From NCBI RefSeq assembly GCF_003945595.2, contig NW_024104506.1:733975-797974 (forward strand): a stretch of 64,000 nucleotides of DNA, given 5' to 3'. This stretch comes from Pipra filicauda. Lineage: Eukaryota; Chordata; Aves; Passeriformes; Pipridae. Every line of letters begins with the position of its first letter. The stretch's first letter is position 1. The position numbers and the translations under genes were made by a program. Positions 20,900 to 32,260 of the stretch are shown piece by piece. The notes under the pieces are model-generated. The model was not told the origin of the DNA, ran no database searches, and was given only the letters and a program-made list of their open reading frames with translations.

Positions 20900-22940
20900 G
20901 GATGCAGCTTCTGCTACGGGGAATTCTAAGCATTCTGGGGTCGGTAAGACAACCTGGTAAGTAACACTTGAGTCAATGGGGGGTTGTCTTGGGGGATGGT
21001 TTCCTTTCTCTTTTCTGTCTCTTGGTTTCTCATTTTGTTTGCTACTTTCTTTGGAATAAATGTTGTTTTGTTCAGCTTTCAACTGTGTACTGGTTTTGGT
21101 TTTGGCAATCTCCCTGCTACACGCAGACATAACAAACAAATGACAGCATCAGCAGATGCCTTTCCATTCCTCTTTCCCTTCCCATTCCCACAGCCAACAC
21201 ACTATTTCACTTCTCACTTTAACAAAGCTCTTTTCTCCTTCAAGCCCCTCAAAGGCGCCAAGGCCACATAGGAGGCCACACACAAACAGTACTCCTCTTC
21301 CCACTTGACCACACCTTCCCCCTCACTGTTCTACAGGGAAAACCATGAATCTGCTCGCTGCTTCCCATCAGCAGCTCAGCACAAGGAGCTAAAGGAGCTC
21401 AAGCCTTAGGCCACAAGAGCTGACAGCGAGGAAACTTTGGGAGCAAACTAATGCTGCTAACACGGACCCAGCTGAATCCAGCACACGATCACAGAATCCA
21501 AGAGTCCTTCAGCTTGGAAAAGACTGCAGGGACTGGATGATGCTTTGCACAAGCACCAAAAGGAATACTGTGAAAGCCATGGTCTGCAGGAGGACACAGA
21601 GAAGAGGTTGGCTGGGACTGGGAAGGAGGGAGCTGGCACTGGGGGAGCGGGGACGGGAGCCTCGGGGATGTGGTGCAGCAAGGACAGGGGCTGGTAGGCA
21701 GCAAGGCCTCACCCCCTGCCCCAGCAGCAGCACCGGGCCCTGCCCAAGGCGCTCCTGCCAGGGGCTGGGCCCTGCAGGCAGGGGCAGAACCCACTCCCTG
21801 GGGCAGCCTTGCTGCCCCGGCCCTCGTCCGGCCCAGCCTCTCCCTGTGTGCACGCTCCCCACAGCACAGGTTGCACTGGGCAGCATCCCCTGATGGGCCC
21901 TGCAGAGCTGCCCCATGGGGACACTTCCCTTATATGTCACAGGTGCCACAGCCTGTCCCAGCCAGCCCTGCCCATTGTCCCCACCCTGGCTCAGTGACTC
22001 ACAGTGGCCCCTGGCAACCAAAGAACCAAAGCCCCACACCCCCAGAGTGCAGCCCCACCCATCTGCAAGGGCCCCCCAAAGGGTTCTCTGCACAAAACAT
22101 CCCCTCCAAACCCTTGTCAGATAGAAAACTGGGGGACATGACCCTTGGATGCTTTTAGTGCAGACACAAGCTTTTCTTGAATAATGGAGTCACTTTTTTA
22201 TTATTAATATTTAGAGTTATCCATTTGGGCACAGGATGTCCTACAAGCTAATGTGGTGTCACATTTGGAGTGAAAAGTACTTTTCAAAGAAACCCAGGGT
22301 GCATGGGTGATGCAGAGGAAGCTGTCAAGTCACCCAATGTTAAGCTCAACACTGCTTTGCAGCAGCACTGCCCTTTCACACACATCTTTTGCAAAGACAA
22401 AGATGTCAGGGTTTAGTTTCTAAATCAGTAACACTTGACAAGACCTCTTTATGAACTGACAGCAAGATAACTTAGGAGCAGCTTAGGGCTGGCAAGCGTA
22501 GGAGCCCACAAGAGAAGGGGCTGATGGGTATGCCGTGAACACTGACAGCTGGATGGTTGTGGAGCTGACCAAGGACTGCTGGTAAAATAGAAAGAACAAC
22601 ATGTGACTGGGGAAGGGGCCATGTGGAGTAGGGCAGCACTTTTCCCGGACAAACCTCCTTGTTCCAGTTTCAACAGACACAAAAAACAAGTGACAGCATC
22701 AGCACAGAAGCTCCTCTTTGCCTTGCCTTGCCTTGCCAGACACAAAAGACATCACCTGCTGGACTTGGCCCAAACACCAGCTCCCTCCTCTCCTTTCTCA
22801 ACCACTCAACCACAGCCTGCACACATCCACACCTGCCAGGGCCCACTGGCTGTTTCTCTTCTCTTTTCTGCCTGGGGGCGAAGGAAGAAGGACTGGGAGG
22901 GCATTTGCCTTCGTGCCAGAGGGAAGGGGAAGGAGATCCC
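20900..22940. other. No recognisable gene
   Basis: Mixed and GC-rich DNA with compositional open frames on both strands and a short CCTTG repeat near 22722-22738. I see no domain or exon that I can name. Confidence 0.4.
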
Positions 22941-22944
22941 CCTA

Positions 22945-23450
22945 AATCCATCCCCGGCAGGATGCGGGCTGGGGGGGACATTGGGGGACCCCCAAGAGTA
23001 TTTTCGAGGGGAGGAAAGAATGGGGGCACCCACAGGGGGCTGGGGGGGGAGGGACCCAAGAATCTCGTGGCGGGACACTGGGAGGTTCCCAGTAGTTTCT
23101 TGGGGGGGTTGACCCCCAGGAGTCCGGGAGGAAAAATGGACGGAGGAGTCCACCGTAAAGGGTTGGGGAGACCCAAAAGATTTTAGGACGGGGTCGGGGG
23201 GGGCCCAGGAGTTCTGAAGAGGGTTTGGGGGTCCCCAGGAGGGGGTTTGGGGGTCTGAGGTGGTTCCAGGAGATTTTCAAGGGTTAAAGGGACGCACAGG
23301 AGATTTGGGTGGGGGAGGGGAAAGGCTGAGGGGTGGCCCCCAGGAGGGGGGCTTTCGGAGGGTCCCCAGGAATCTTAGGGGGGATCTGGGCGGTTCCTGA
23401 GAGTCTTGGGGGAGATTTGGAGGGGTCACCAGGAGCCCCCAGACCCCCCA
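22945..23450. repeat. G-rich degenerate minisatellite in FLOT1-like intron
   Basis: Many imperfect units pair a G-run with a 'cccaggag' or 'ccccaggag' word. They occupy the side into which FLOT1 intron 1 would extend on the minus strand. The G-runs (often 4-8) could form G-quadruplexes on the plus strand. Confidence 0.7.
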
Positions 23451-23457
23451 AACTCAC

Positions 23458-23500
23458 CCGACACCACCATGGCCTTGTTGGGGCCGCACGTAAAAAACAT
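23458..23500 (-). CDS. FLOT1: Flotillin-1 first coding exon, orphan fragment
   Basis: The minus strand reads MFFTCGPNKAMVVSG, followed at once by a GTGAGT donor (23457 to 23452). This is the conserved N-terminus of flotillin-1, a membrane-microdomain scaffold of the SPFH family; the human start differs by one residue (E for K). The start and splice site are intact, with the ATG at 23500-23498. No second exon (FCRSPPVM...) was found on the minus strand down to 21 kb. The gene therefore appears cut off after its first intron, or its first intron is interrupted by inserted repeats. FLOT1 lies in or near the MHC region in vertebrates, which gives a clue to where this piece came from. Confidence 0.8.
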
Positions 23501-23690
23501 CGTGGCGGGGGGAGACCCTGGGGCCAGGAGTGATCGGGACCAATCAGGATCAATCGCGATCCTCCCCCCCCCGCCCCGCTCCGGGCAGCCCCCGCGGAAG
23601 TATCGATGACTCACCAGCACGAGGAGAGGGGCCACATAATTTGCCAATGACGTCACTCTAGCAGAGCCGTTCTATTGGCTGCGACCCATG
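23501..23690 (-). promoter_or_regulatory. FLOT1: FLOT1 promoter and 5'UTR
   Basis: Upstream of the flotillin ATG the sequence is CpG-rich. It has a full CRE (TGACGTCA, 23648-23655), a CCAAT box in reverse (ATTGG, 23674-23678), another CCAAT at 23644-23648 and an Sp1-like CCGCCCCG near 23571. The CRE and the CCAAT element are 18 bp apart. Confidence 0.65.
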
Positions 23691-24124
23691 AGGGAGCCCC
23701 AAAACCTGTTCATGGCTTGGGGGGAAAGGAGAGCCGGCATGGCCGGGAACGGAGGTGCAGAGGGTGTTCCAGTGCCCAGGAAAGGGGCAAAAAACTTTCC
23801 CTTCTTTCTCCAAGTGCCCCCTCAGCCCATCCCAGTGTCTCCCCTCTCTCCCAGTGCCCCCTCAGCCCATCCCAGTCTCTCCTCTGCTCTCCCAGTGCCC
23901 CTGTCCATCGAGCTCCCAGCCCAGCCCCGCCCCCTGCTCTGCTCCGGGCTGGATTTCTCCCCTGCAGGGGCAGCTGAGGTGGCTCCAGGGTGGGCGGGAG
24001 CTTTCGGGGCGCGGGGTGGCTCCCGACGTGCTGCTGGAACCGCCCTGGGCGGGGACGCCTCCCCCTGCCAGGGTGGGCACGTCAGCCTGGGGCACCTCCT
24101 CACCCGAGACTGGGGGATGGGCCG

Positions 24125-24520
24125 GCAACTGGGAGGGGGTTTGGGAAGGAATGGGGAGGCTGAGAAGGGGTTGGGGGTCGTGGAGGTAACTGGGAAGGGG
24201 TTTGGGGGAGCTTGGGGGGTTGGGAGGGAGGTTGGGGAGATTGGGGCGACTATGAGGGGTTTGGGGGAATCGTCAGGGGTCTGGGAAGGGACTGGGAGAG
24301 AGTTTGGGGGCGTCCTCGAGGGGAAGGGGGCAACTAGGAGAGGGTTTGAGGGGTCCTGGGAGGGCTGGAGGTAACTAGGAGAGGTTTGGGGGCGTCTTGT
24401 GGGCTTTTGTGGGTCTGGGAGGTAGTCTGAGGACCTTGGAGGGTTTGAGGGGAAGTTGGGAGTGTCCTGTGGGACTGGGATGGGATTTGAGGGCTCCTGG
24501 AGGGGCTGGGAGAGGTTTAT
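24125..24520. repeat. G-rich degenerate minisatellite
   Basis: It is a succession of variants of 'gggaaggggtttggggg' and 'ggtaactaggagagg', with near-regular G-runs of 3-6. It lies on the far side of the FLOT1 promoter from the 22.9-23.4 kb block and has a similar flavour. It could form quadruplexes on the plus strand. Confidence 0.7.
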
Positions 24521-24895
24521 GCCTTTATACTGCGGGCATTGTCTGGTATTGATGAGGATAATCAGTGAGCTGACTGTTTCATAATCGTCCAAATTTTAAC
24601 ATACAATATGATTATTAGAATAAAAAGCAAAAGGGTGATATCAACAAAACAGTAACAGGGTGAAGCTCTTGGTTGAAGACTCTGGTTGCTTCTTTTACTC
24701 CAGTGATTAACTCTTTTTCGTCTGGGTTTTAAACCCAGCTTTGGCATTTTGCTGTGAACATTGTGTCCCCATATCTACTGGAAATTTTATTAACTGTTGA
24801 TGAGAACCAACTGGAATCCCAAGGTATGTGATGTATTGATAGGATTTCACTGGCTGGCTTTTAATTTGTCCTGGCTTATCACCATAATTCTTCTG

Positions 24896-25741
24896 CTAAT
24901 TAGCCGCTTGAATGAGATTGAATTGAGTTGTTTTCAGGGTCGGGTTCTCCCGTTGACGCCAAGGCTTTTTAGTGGATTCAGTTGCAGGCACAAAGGAATT
25001 TGAGGGAGGTAAAGAATAATCTTCCCTTTGTTCATTATCAGAGAGATCACTCACTCTATTTTCGTTAATGCGAGGAAAGCGGGGAGACTGTAGAAACATC
25101 AGCTGGACTTCAAAGTCTCCTGGTTTCTTTCTCTCCTCAGACTTAGAATCAGGGTTCTCTGTGGTTTCCCAAGTCTCAATGCCAGGGTAAGACACTGATT
25201 TATGAAGTTGCCTGACCAAACCAGGAACCTGTTTTTTTAGCAACAGTTTCTCTCTGCACTCTGGTGCAGCAAGACTTTGAAGGTGGTCAACCTCAGTTTG
25301 AAGCAGCTCATTTTTAGCAACAAGTTGATCCGATTTTTCTCCTGTTTCCCTCTCAAAGGCTGACTTCAACACCACATTTTCTGATTTCAAAACAGTAGAC
25401 CCAACATCAGAAATCCATTCAGAAGCAGGTGAATTTTTAGCTTCTTATTGTGCACAAGACAAACAGGCTTATAACACTACATGAATTGTACCTTTGCCAT
25501 TTCCTTCCTTACATTTCTGCTTAGCCTGACATTGTTCCATGCAAACCACAATTTTCTCTTTAACTTTCTGAAACCTTTGAACCAAGTCTTTCCCAGCCTG
25601 GGAAGGCAGAGATTTGTATTTTTGCAGCAGATTATCCTTGACAACCCTGCTTTGCTGCAGCAATTTAATGCCACCTGAAAGGAGGGAGTTTAGATTTTTG
25701 CCTGTCAGCGCCCCCAGGGAAGTCGAGACCCTTGTGTCCAA
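24896..25741 (-). pseudogene. Retroviral gag-like gene remnant
   Basis: Two minus-strand frames lie in order: 25741-25469 (90 residues), then 25390-24896 (164 residues). The first is Lys/Gln-rich and helical. The second starts with a coiled coil (ERETGEKSDQLVAKNELLQTE) and ends in an acidic, then basic tail. The coiled-coil N-terminus and the repeated dispersal (20779-20895 carries part of it) suggest gag of an endogenous retrovirus, possibly ERVL-like. No capsid or zinc-knuckle motif is seen, so the family is uncertain. Confidence 0.45.
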
Positions 25742-28700
25742 CCAGTCCGTGGCATCTTGTAATGAGATCCTTCACGTAAAGATTCACAAGATCAGAGGGT
25801 GATTTGAGTGCCCTTGTCGAGGGGATCTCAGCCAACAATATGAAGACCCCTCAGCAGAACCTGCTGAAGTGTTTCCCACTGCTGGCAACTGAAAGAACTC
25901 ACTCCAACAGTTCAGGGAATAACACTCTTTATTAATACAAATTGTGACAGGTTAATAAGGTTTGTCATTGTTGGTGATAAGGTCTGGCTGCAAAAATATG
26001 TTTTAAAGCAATCTTCTGACATATATGAAGCAAGCACAAGCTCTGGTCCTAAAAGCAATAGTTAACATGCCTTGTCAGTGCCCTTGGCCATCTCCAGCAC
26101 AACTTGTCCTGTGCTGTCCCAAAGCTGCTTCTGTTTCCCTGCAGGCTGCAGACACCCATCCGGCTTCCCCCCCTGGCTCTCACCCCTACCTTTTGCAACC
26201 CTTCCCTGACCGCTGCCCACCCTCACACTCTGTTTCTTCAAATACACACATGGAGTGATCTCCTCCTCCTTCTGGATGCTTCTCCTCCCACAGCAATGCC
26301 CTTGCAGGGACATTTCTTTCTCCTCGTCCCCTCTCTCCACCTTTCAAACTGCAGTGTGGGGCAGTGTCTCTGTCTCGGGCGGTTTCCTTCCTCCTAGGAA
26401 AGTTCCAGCAGGTGGGACACAGCCTTTCCAGCAGCATGCCAAGCCCTCAGCCTTCCTGGGGCCTTTCCCCTGCCCTGACAGCAGCAGCTTCCGTGTGCTG
26501 TCCCCAGGCTGCTCCTTTCAGCTGCTGGCACAGACAGGGCCCAGCTGTGCCAGCTGCTGTCCCGTCCTGCGCTCAGCACAAGGGACGGGGCAGCCCTGGA
26601 GTGAGCCCAGGCCCTCAGGCAGGGGGGATCTGCCAGTCCCTGTGACAGCCTGTTGGTCACAGCCTTGTGCTGGGCTGTCAGAGACCCTGCTCTGCCCCTC
26701 TCTGAGATGCCCCACGGCCTGAGGGACGGACACAGGGAGCTCTGTTCACAGAAGCACATCCCAGGGCTGCATTCAGGTGGATTCCCAGGGGATGTGACTC
26801 TCAAAATGAAGTGATCTCAAGACACTGTCCTTCCTGGCCTCTCTAGAAGTAGCCGATGGCGTTTGTGCTCACTCTGATTCCTCTCTCCGCACACACACAC
26901 ACACGCACAGTATGAATGCTTAACTCTCTTCTTTACAGTGCAGATATGCTCATTTGATGTTCCTCCGTGGGGGACAAACAATCCTTATGAGGTGGAGAGA
27001 TAGACCAGTGCTGGGAACGGTGATTGCAAGGGACTGGTCTGTGATGAGTGCACTGGGGCCCCTTGAGCAGGGGCCCCAGAAAACAGGGTCACAGACCAGA
27101 CTATTTTGGTCACTGTTGGTCCTTCAAGAGTATTCATGGAGGCCTGGCTGTGGAAGGGACAGTGCTGTGTGCCCCCATCCTGTACAGTCACCAACTTCAG
27201 CTCTTCAGTGGTGCTTTATGCAGCAGGAAACTTCCTGGAGGTTGTTCTTGGCAGCAACTTTGAAAGAACACTTGAGCCTTCAGGCACCGCCCTGAGGAGA
27301 TCCTCTTTCCTTTTGGAGCTCGGTTCTGTCCCAGCAGTGCCCATGGCCTGTCCCTGCCTGCATTGCAGGAATGACACACAGCAGAACTGTGACCAAGGAA
27401 GGCCCAGCACAGGGAGGGTGTGGCTGGGAGAGGCCAGGGCAGAGTCCGCCAGGACTGTGTCACCCTGAGCCAGCTGTGCCACCTCCCAGAGTGGAAGAGG
27501 GCCGAGCAGCTGCTCCCAGGCCTGTGCTCTGCTCAGGGAGCTGGGCCCATGGCTGCAGAGCTGCCCCACGGCTCTGTTGCAGCTCTGGCTGCACAGGAGG
27601 GGCTTCACCCCTTGGACCCCCCTGCCCTGAGGGCAGAGGCTTGGCTGGGTGGGAGAGGAGGGGAGGGGGCTTGTTCAGAGGGACGAGTTTGCACTAGAGG
27701 GGATCATATGGAGATCTCTAAACATTCGATGACACATGGTTTTTGTTTTGTCTCAGGCCCTAATCTTATGCCTACTTCCTGGAGATTTTCCTCCTGGAGG
27801 TGTTTCCCCGTGCCATGACTTCCCTGTCAGCACTCCATCCGAATGTCTCTGGACTCACTTTGGCCTGAGAGAAACCTGCCTGTTTGCAGGGCACTGACTG
27901 GGCAACTGTTCTTTTTGCAGGTGCAAAAGGGCAGATAAAGAAAAAACAGATGGGTCCAGCAGAAGTGATGCTGCTTCTGCCAAAGGCAGAGCAGAGGCCG
28001 AAAGCACTTTAGGAAGTTGCTTGCAGAAGCACTGTGCATTCCAAGTTACAGCTCAGGAGTCTCAGTGACGTGTCCAACATGAGAGCTCCTTTTCCATTTC
28101 TCAACCCCCAGATTCCTCAGGAGTAGGAAACTGAAAACACTGACTCAGAAAAGCTCCTTTCCTTCCTAATAATTGTGCTTTGTCCTTCCCCTTTGACAGT
28201 GCTCTTGGAAATGTGCTGGTGTGATCTGGATCTGTAAGCAACCCTGACCTCACACAGCACTCATCCAACAGCAGGAAGACCCTGCCTGGCCCCTGCTGGG
28301 GTTCTTGTGACCCACCGACAGCTTCTCCCTGCAGAGGTGTGGGCAACTACCCAGGCAGGATTAGACCTGACCCTGGCAGGCAGCAAAGTCCCTGCCCTGG
28401 CACGAAGAACCCCGGGGCACAGGGACCCTGCTCTGCAGGACAGCCCCGGGCACCCCTGGCTGCACCCCCACCTTCCCACCCCACAGCCATCTCTGGGAGA
28501 AGGAACCCACCTGCACTGTCCCTCTGACGGTGCTGCAGGGAAGGCCTGCCCTGGAGAACATCCTCCTCCTGTACCACAGAGAAACTGGGAGAGTCCGGAC
28601 AGATGCGCAAGGCTGTGGGATGTGGTAGCTTTAGGAGATTCCTCCAGGAACACAAGCGACATTGCCCTGCACCTGTAGATTCACTCTGCAGAGGAGTGTG

Positions 28701-29590
28701 AAGTTGTGTCCCCAAGGGAAGTCTCAGCTAAACACCTCCCATCTTTCCGCTGCCTTTAACCTCCCTCTGCCTTGCTTCTCTTCTCTCATGGCTACAGGCA
28801 GTGCCCTCGGCCCTGCTGGGCTGTGCAGAGGAGCTGCTCCTGGGCAGAGCTGTCTCTCTGCAGTGCCACCCACTTGCCAGGAGCTCCCTGTGTGCCAGGA
28901 GCCTGGCCCAGCTGAGCAGCACAGCAAGAGCCAAAGGCAGCCCTTTCTCTGCCCCTCTGGGTTCCCTGCAGGTGTGCCTGGGGCTTCAGGGGAACCTGCT
29001 GTGGAGCAGGCTGAAGGAAACAATGATGTTCCCTCTTCTCACCTCTTCAGTGACACTTCTTTCCAGCAGTGACATTTCTCCTCTTAGAAAATTAACAGGG
29101 TATGATGATCACCTTTTCTAGTTTCATCATTACACAGGACACCAGGAGGGTGACAGCAAAGGCTCTAATAACTCCCTGGCACAGTGGGGGTTTTCCTGGA
29201 GTCACACACAGAAATGTGTCAGGGCTCTGAGAGGTGTCCACACCTGAGCTGGACTGATGTACTGCTCACACACGTGAGAGACACGAGTCCTTCCCTCGCA
29301 CACACATGGGCAGTTCATTGCAGCAGGGGCAGTGTCTCCCTGGGCTCCTGCTGCCACTCCCAGAGCCTGGAGCCACCTCAACCCAGTAGTGCTCCCACCC
29401 TGCCCACTCCTACACTTCAGATGAACATTGGGGTTTTCTACTCACTGGAACTGCCCAGTCCAGCCCCTCCCCAGTCCCCCCATCTCCCTGCCCCGCCCCA
29501 ACCCAGCAGAGCACCACAGTCGTTTCTGGTCCTGCAGCAAGAAAGGGAGGAAATGGAGGACAGGGACAGTGACTCCGCATCTGGACTGCT
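25742..29590. other. Anonymous repeat-rich DNA without recognisable genes
   Basis: Two stretches are shared with the array region. The first, 26693-26795, matches 32440-32535 (the 'gagatgccccac(a/g)gcctgaggga' block). The second, 29285-29360, matches 32325-32405 (the 'gcagcaggggcagt' block). A short CA repeat lies at 26886-26907. Otherwise I see only compositional open frames. The short stretch at 27920-28020, preceded by TTTTTGCAG, could be an exon, but I do not recognise its product. Confidence 0.45.
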
Positions 29591-29598
29591 CAGGAGAT

Positions 29599-30086
29599 CA
29601 TCAGCTCAGGCAGCAGCTCCTGCAGCCCCAGGGCCAGACCTGCTTCCCAGTGGCCCAGGCAGCTGCTGCCACGTGGGCACAAGCTCTGCTGCCCAGGAGG
29701 GTCCTGTAGTGCAGGGCTTTGCAGATGGCCACGTAGCGGTCGTAGAACATGATGGTGAGAAGGGCAACCTCCGCTGTGATCAAGAAGAAAAGCAAAAAAC
29801 ACCTGTGCAGCTCATCCTGAGTAGGAGATGCCCCTGGTGTTCCAGAGGGAACTGGCCATGGCTTTGGGGACAGTGGTGCAGATGCAGCCCAGGTGTGTGA
29901 GGGAGAGGTGGAGCAGGAAGAAGTCCCTGGGGGTGTGCAGGTGGTGGTGGCAGGCTACAGCGCTGAGGATGAGGCCGTTGCCCAGGAGGGCAGCCAGGGA
30001 GACGCCCAGGAAGAAACAGAAGTGCAAGAGCTGCAGCCCTTGCATGCCAGGAGGAGGAACTGGGGGATGGAGATGCTGTTGGACAT
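29599..30086 (-). pseudogene. Olfactory receptor pseudogene (OR14-like, avian gamma-c)
   Basis: The minus strand begins MSNSISIPQFLLL (ATG at 30086-30084), then shifts one base. It continues LLHFCFFLGVSLAALLGNGL (TM1), HTPRDFFLLHLSLTHLG (TM2, with the usual PMYFFL altered), TTVPKAMAS, and after another shift MFYDRYVAICKALHY (end of TM3, the odorant receptor signature) and GSRACAHVAAAAW (TM4 start). Similarity stops at about 29599, so TM4-7 are missing. These words are typical of the large OR14 family in birds. At least two frameshifts and the truncation make it non-functional. Confidence 0.88.
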
Positions 30087-31064
30087 GAACTTCCTCTGGG
30101 CATCAGGAACTGTCCAAGGAAGAAAAGGCAGTGAAAACTTTGGGACAGATTTCCTAGATCAAAACCCATGAATTCCTCTGAGCATCTATCCTCATCCCAA
30201 GTATCTGCGGTCACACATATGTAGATTCTGGACTGTAGAAGACAGGCTTAGCATGACTTTAAGATGATTTCTTCTGAGTTTTTTGATTTATTTTTCTACT
30301 GCCAGGTCTGACAGCTGTGTCACGGTGACACGTGGGGCATCATGGAACCAAATGAACCCTGAGACATTTCAGAATCCCACGTGTGTTGGGTCTTTCTGAG
30401 CTGGAGTTCATTTTCTCACTGCAGCCGTCACAGTGCTGTGCTTGGTATTGGGAGCTACAAAGAGGTTAATCACACTATGATTTTGGGGTCAAATAGCATC
30501 TTGGATTTTATTCGTGGAGCAAGGCTGCCATCTAGTGTCCGTTTCTTCTGGGGGGGGCAGTCATGTTCGCAGAGTGGCCTCGTATCTTTGGTAACAGCTG
30601 AGCAGGGCTGGCACAGCATCCGCACTGTCAGCTTCCTCCCTTGAATCGGGGGTAAGATCATGGGAGGGGATACAGGCAGACCAGTTGAGCCAAATTGACC
30701 AAAGGGATATTCCAGAATATATGGCAGCAGATCAGCTACAAAAGCTCAGGAAAGGAACAGGAAAGGGGGAAAATCCATTTTTTTACAATACTTGCCTTCT
30801 GAGTGGCCTCGCTGTGTGGTGAAGCCCTGCTTCCCGTGAAGTGACCAGGCATTGCTGCTGACGGGAAGAAGTGAATAAATCTTTTTATTTTTCTCTTCAC
30901 TTATGCATGCACAAACTTTGGCTTTTGCTTTAGTAAAGTACCTGATCTCAAGGTAGAAGTCATTTTCCATCTTATTCTGTTCTCTCCTGTCTGGCTGGGA
31001 AGGGGAGCGATAGAGCGGCTTGGTGGGCACCTGGCATCCAGACAAGGTCAACCCACTGCAACAT

Positions 31065-31275
31065 TGCAGGGTCTCATGGAACAAAAGGATGCCGGGACAC
31101 TGGGAAAACTCACGGAAAAAAGTGGCTCTCGTGACACTGCCCTGCATCATGGAAGCAAATGTTCCCTGGGAAACTACAGAAAAACAGGGAATTAAGGAAC
31201 GTCATTGGGACGTGCGGGACCTCATGGAATTAAACAAACCCTGGGATATCTTTGGAACTTCATGGAATCAAAGGG
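31065..31275. repeat. Degenerate 'catggaa' minisatellite
   Basis: The words 'catggaa(t/g)caaa' and 'gggacactg' recur at uneven spacing of roughly 37-77 bp through this stretch, with related words at 30335-30365 and 32035-32065. The units are too diverged to define a consensus by eye. Confidence 0.4.
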
Positions 31276-32054
31276 GGAAACAAAAGAATTAAACCCAATG
31301 ACCAGAAACCATTGGATCGAACATTTCTTTAAGATGCCAACTGGGGATTCATGGGGGTACTCTGCCATGCATGAATCAAAGAATGAGTATAAATTTCGGA
31401 ATATAAATACAGTGATATTTGAAAGATCCCCCACTCACAAGCAGTCGAGAATTAGGTTATGATTTTGGGGTCAAATAGCCTCTTGGGTTTTATTCGTGGA
31501 GCAAGACTGCCATCTAGTTTCTGTTTCTTATGGGGGGCAGTCATGTTCGCAGAGTGTGGCCTTCTCGCTTAGGAGGAGGCCTTGTAGCATCTCTGATTGA
31601 TCTATCCGACCTCTAACCCCTAAACTGGATGTTCTAGGACCAGCTAAGACAAGTGTCTTAGAACTTCCCGTTTGCTTAAACAATATTTAATTGACTTTCT
31701 TCTTAACAGAACATTCTCTTATTAAACAAGTTTTCTGAGGCATGTAAGCTAATTTCTTGAAGATGGTCATGCGATACGTGCTCTATTATTTTCCATGTAT
31801 CATCTACATTCTCTCTCCTAAAACTATTTGTAGTCTTAAAAGAAAAGACCACTACCATGCCAATAAACAAATCCCTTTGTTGATTAGGATATCATTTTTA
31901 TTTCTGTTACATCTTCTGATTTACTAAGTCGTTCAGAAAGAAGATCCTCCATCATTTCAGTGCCATTGTGACAATATGGGGCCTCATGTTACCCATGGAA
32001 CACTGAACACTGTAAATTCCCCTGGAATCAAGGGGCCATTGGGACACTCTGGGG

Positions 32055-32260
32055 CCTCATGGAAGAGGGAGGTAGTGCAGAGAGACCTCAAGTCAGAGGT
32101 TTGGGCAATCATCCACCAGAGGAAGTTCAACAAGGGGAAGTGCCAGATTCTGTCCCTGGGATGGGGCAACCTCAGTTGTACGGACAGACTGGGAACGACG
32201 TACTGCATAGCAGTGCTGGAAAATGGCCTCTGGGGTCCTGGTGGATGGCCAGTCGGCCAG
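32055..32260 (+). mobile_element. CR1 LINE reverse-transcriptase fragment (plus copy)
   Basis: It encodes KFNKGKCQILSLGWGNLSC, which aligns with the KFNKAKCKVLHLGxGNP motif of avian CR1 retrotransposon reverse transcriptase. The flanking words (RDL...VWA before, LG..VDG after) also fit. It is a short internal fragment with no 3' end or endonuclease. It lies in the reverse-oriented unit, so it is plus strand here and minus strand in every forward unit. Confidence 0.7.

Noticed and set aside
23640..23680. MHC class II SXY promoter module from the CRE and CCAAT spacing
   Set aside because: The 18-bp spacing between TGACGTCA and ATTGG is suggestive, but no good X1 or S box is present, and the exon directly downstream is flotillin-1.
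23822..24592. 256-codon Pro/Ser-rich minus-strand frame
   Set aside because: It runs through the G-rich minisatellite, whose complement encodes Pro, Thr and Ser by repetition.
26881..26910. CA dinucleotide repeat as a Z-DNA or regulatory element
   Set aside because: Only about ten repeats; too short to support anything beyond a simple microsatellite.
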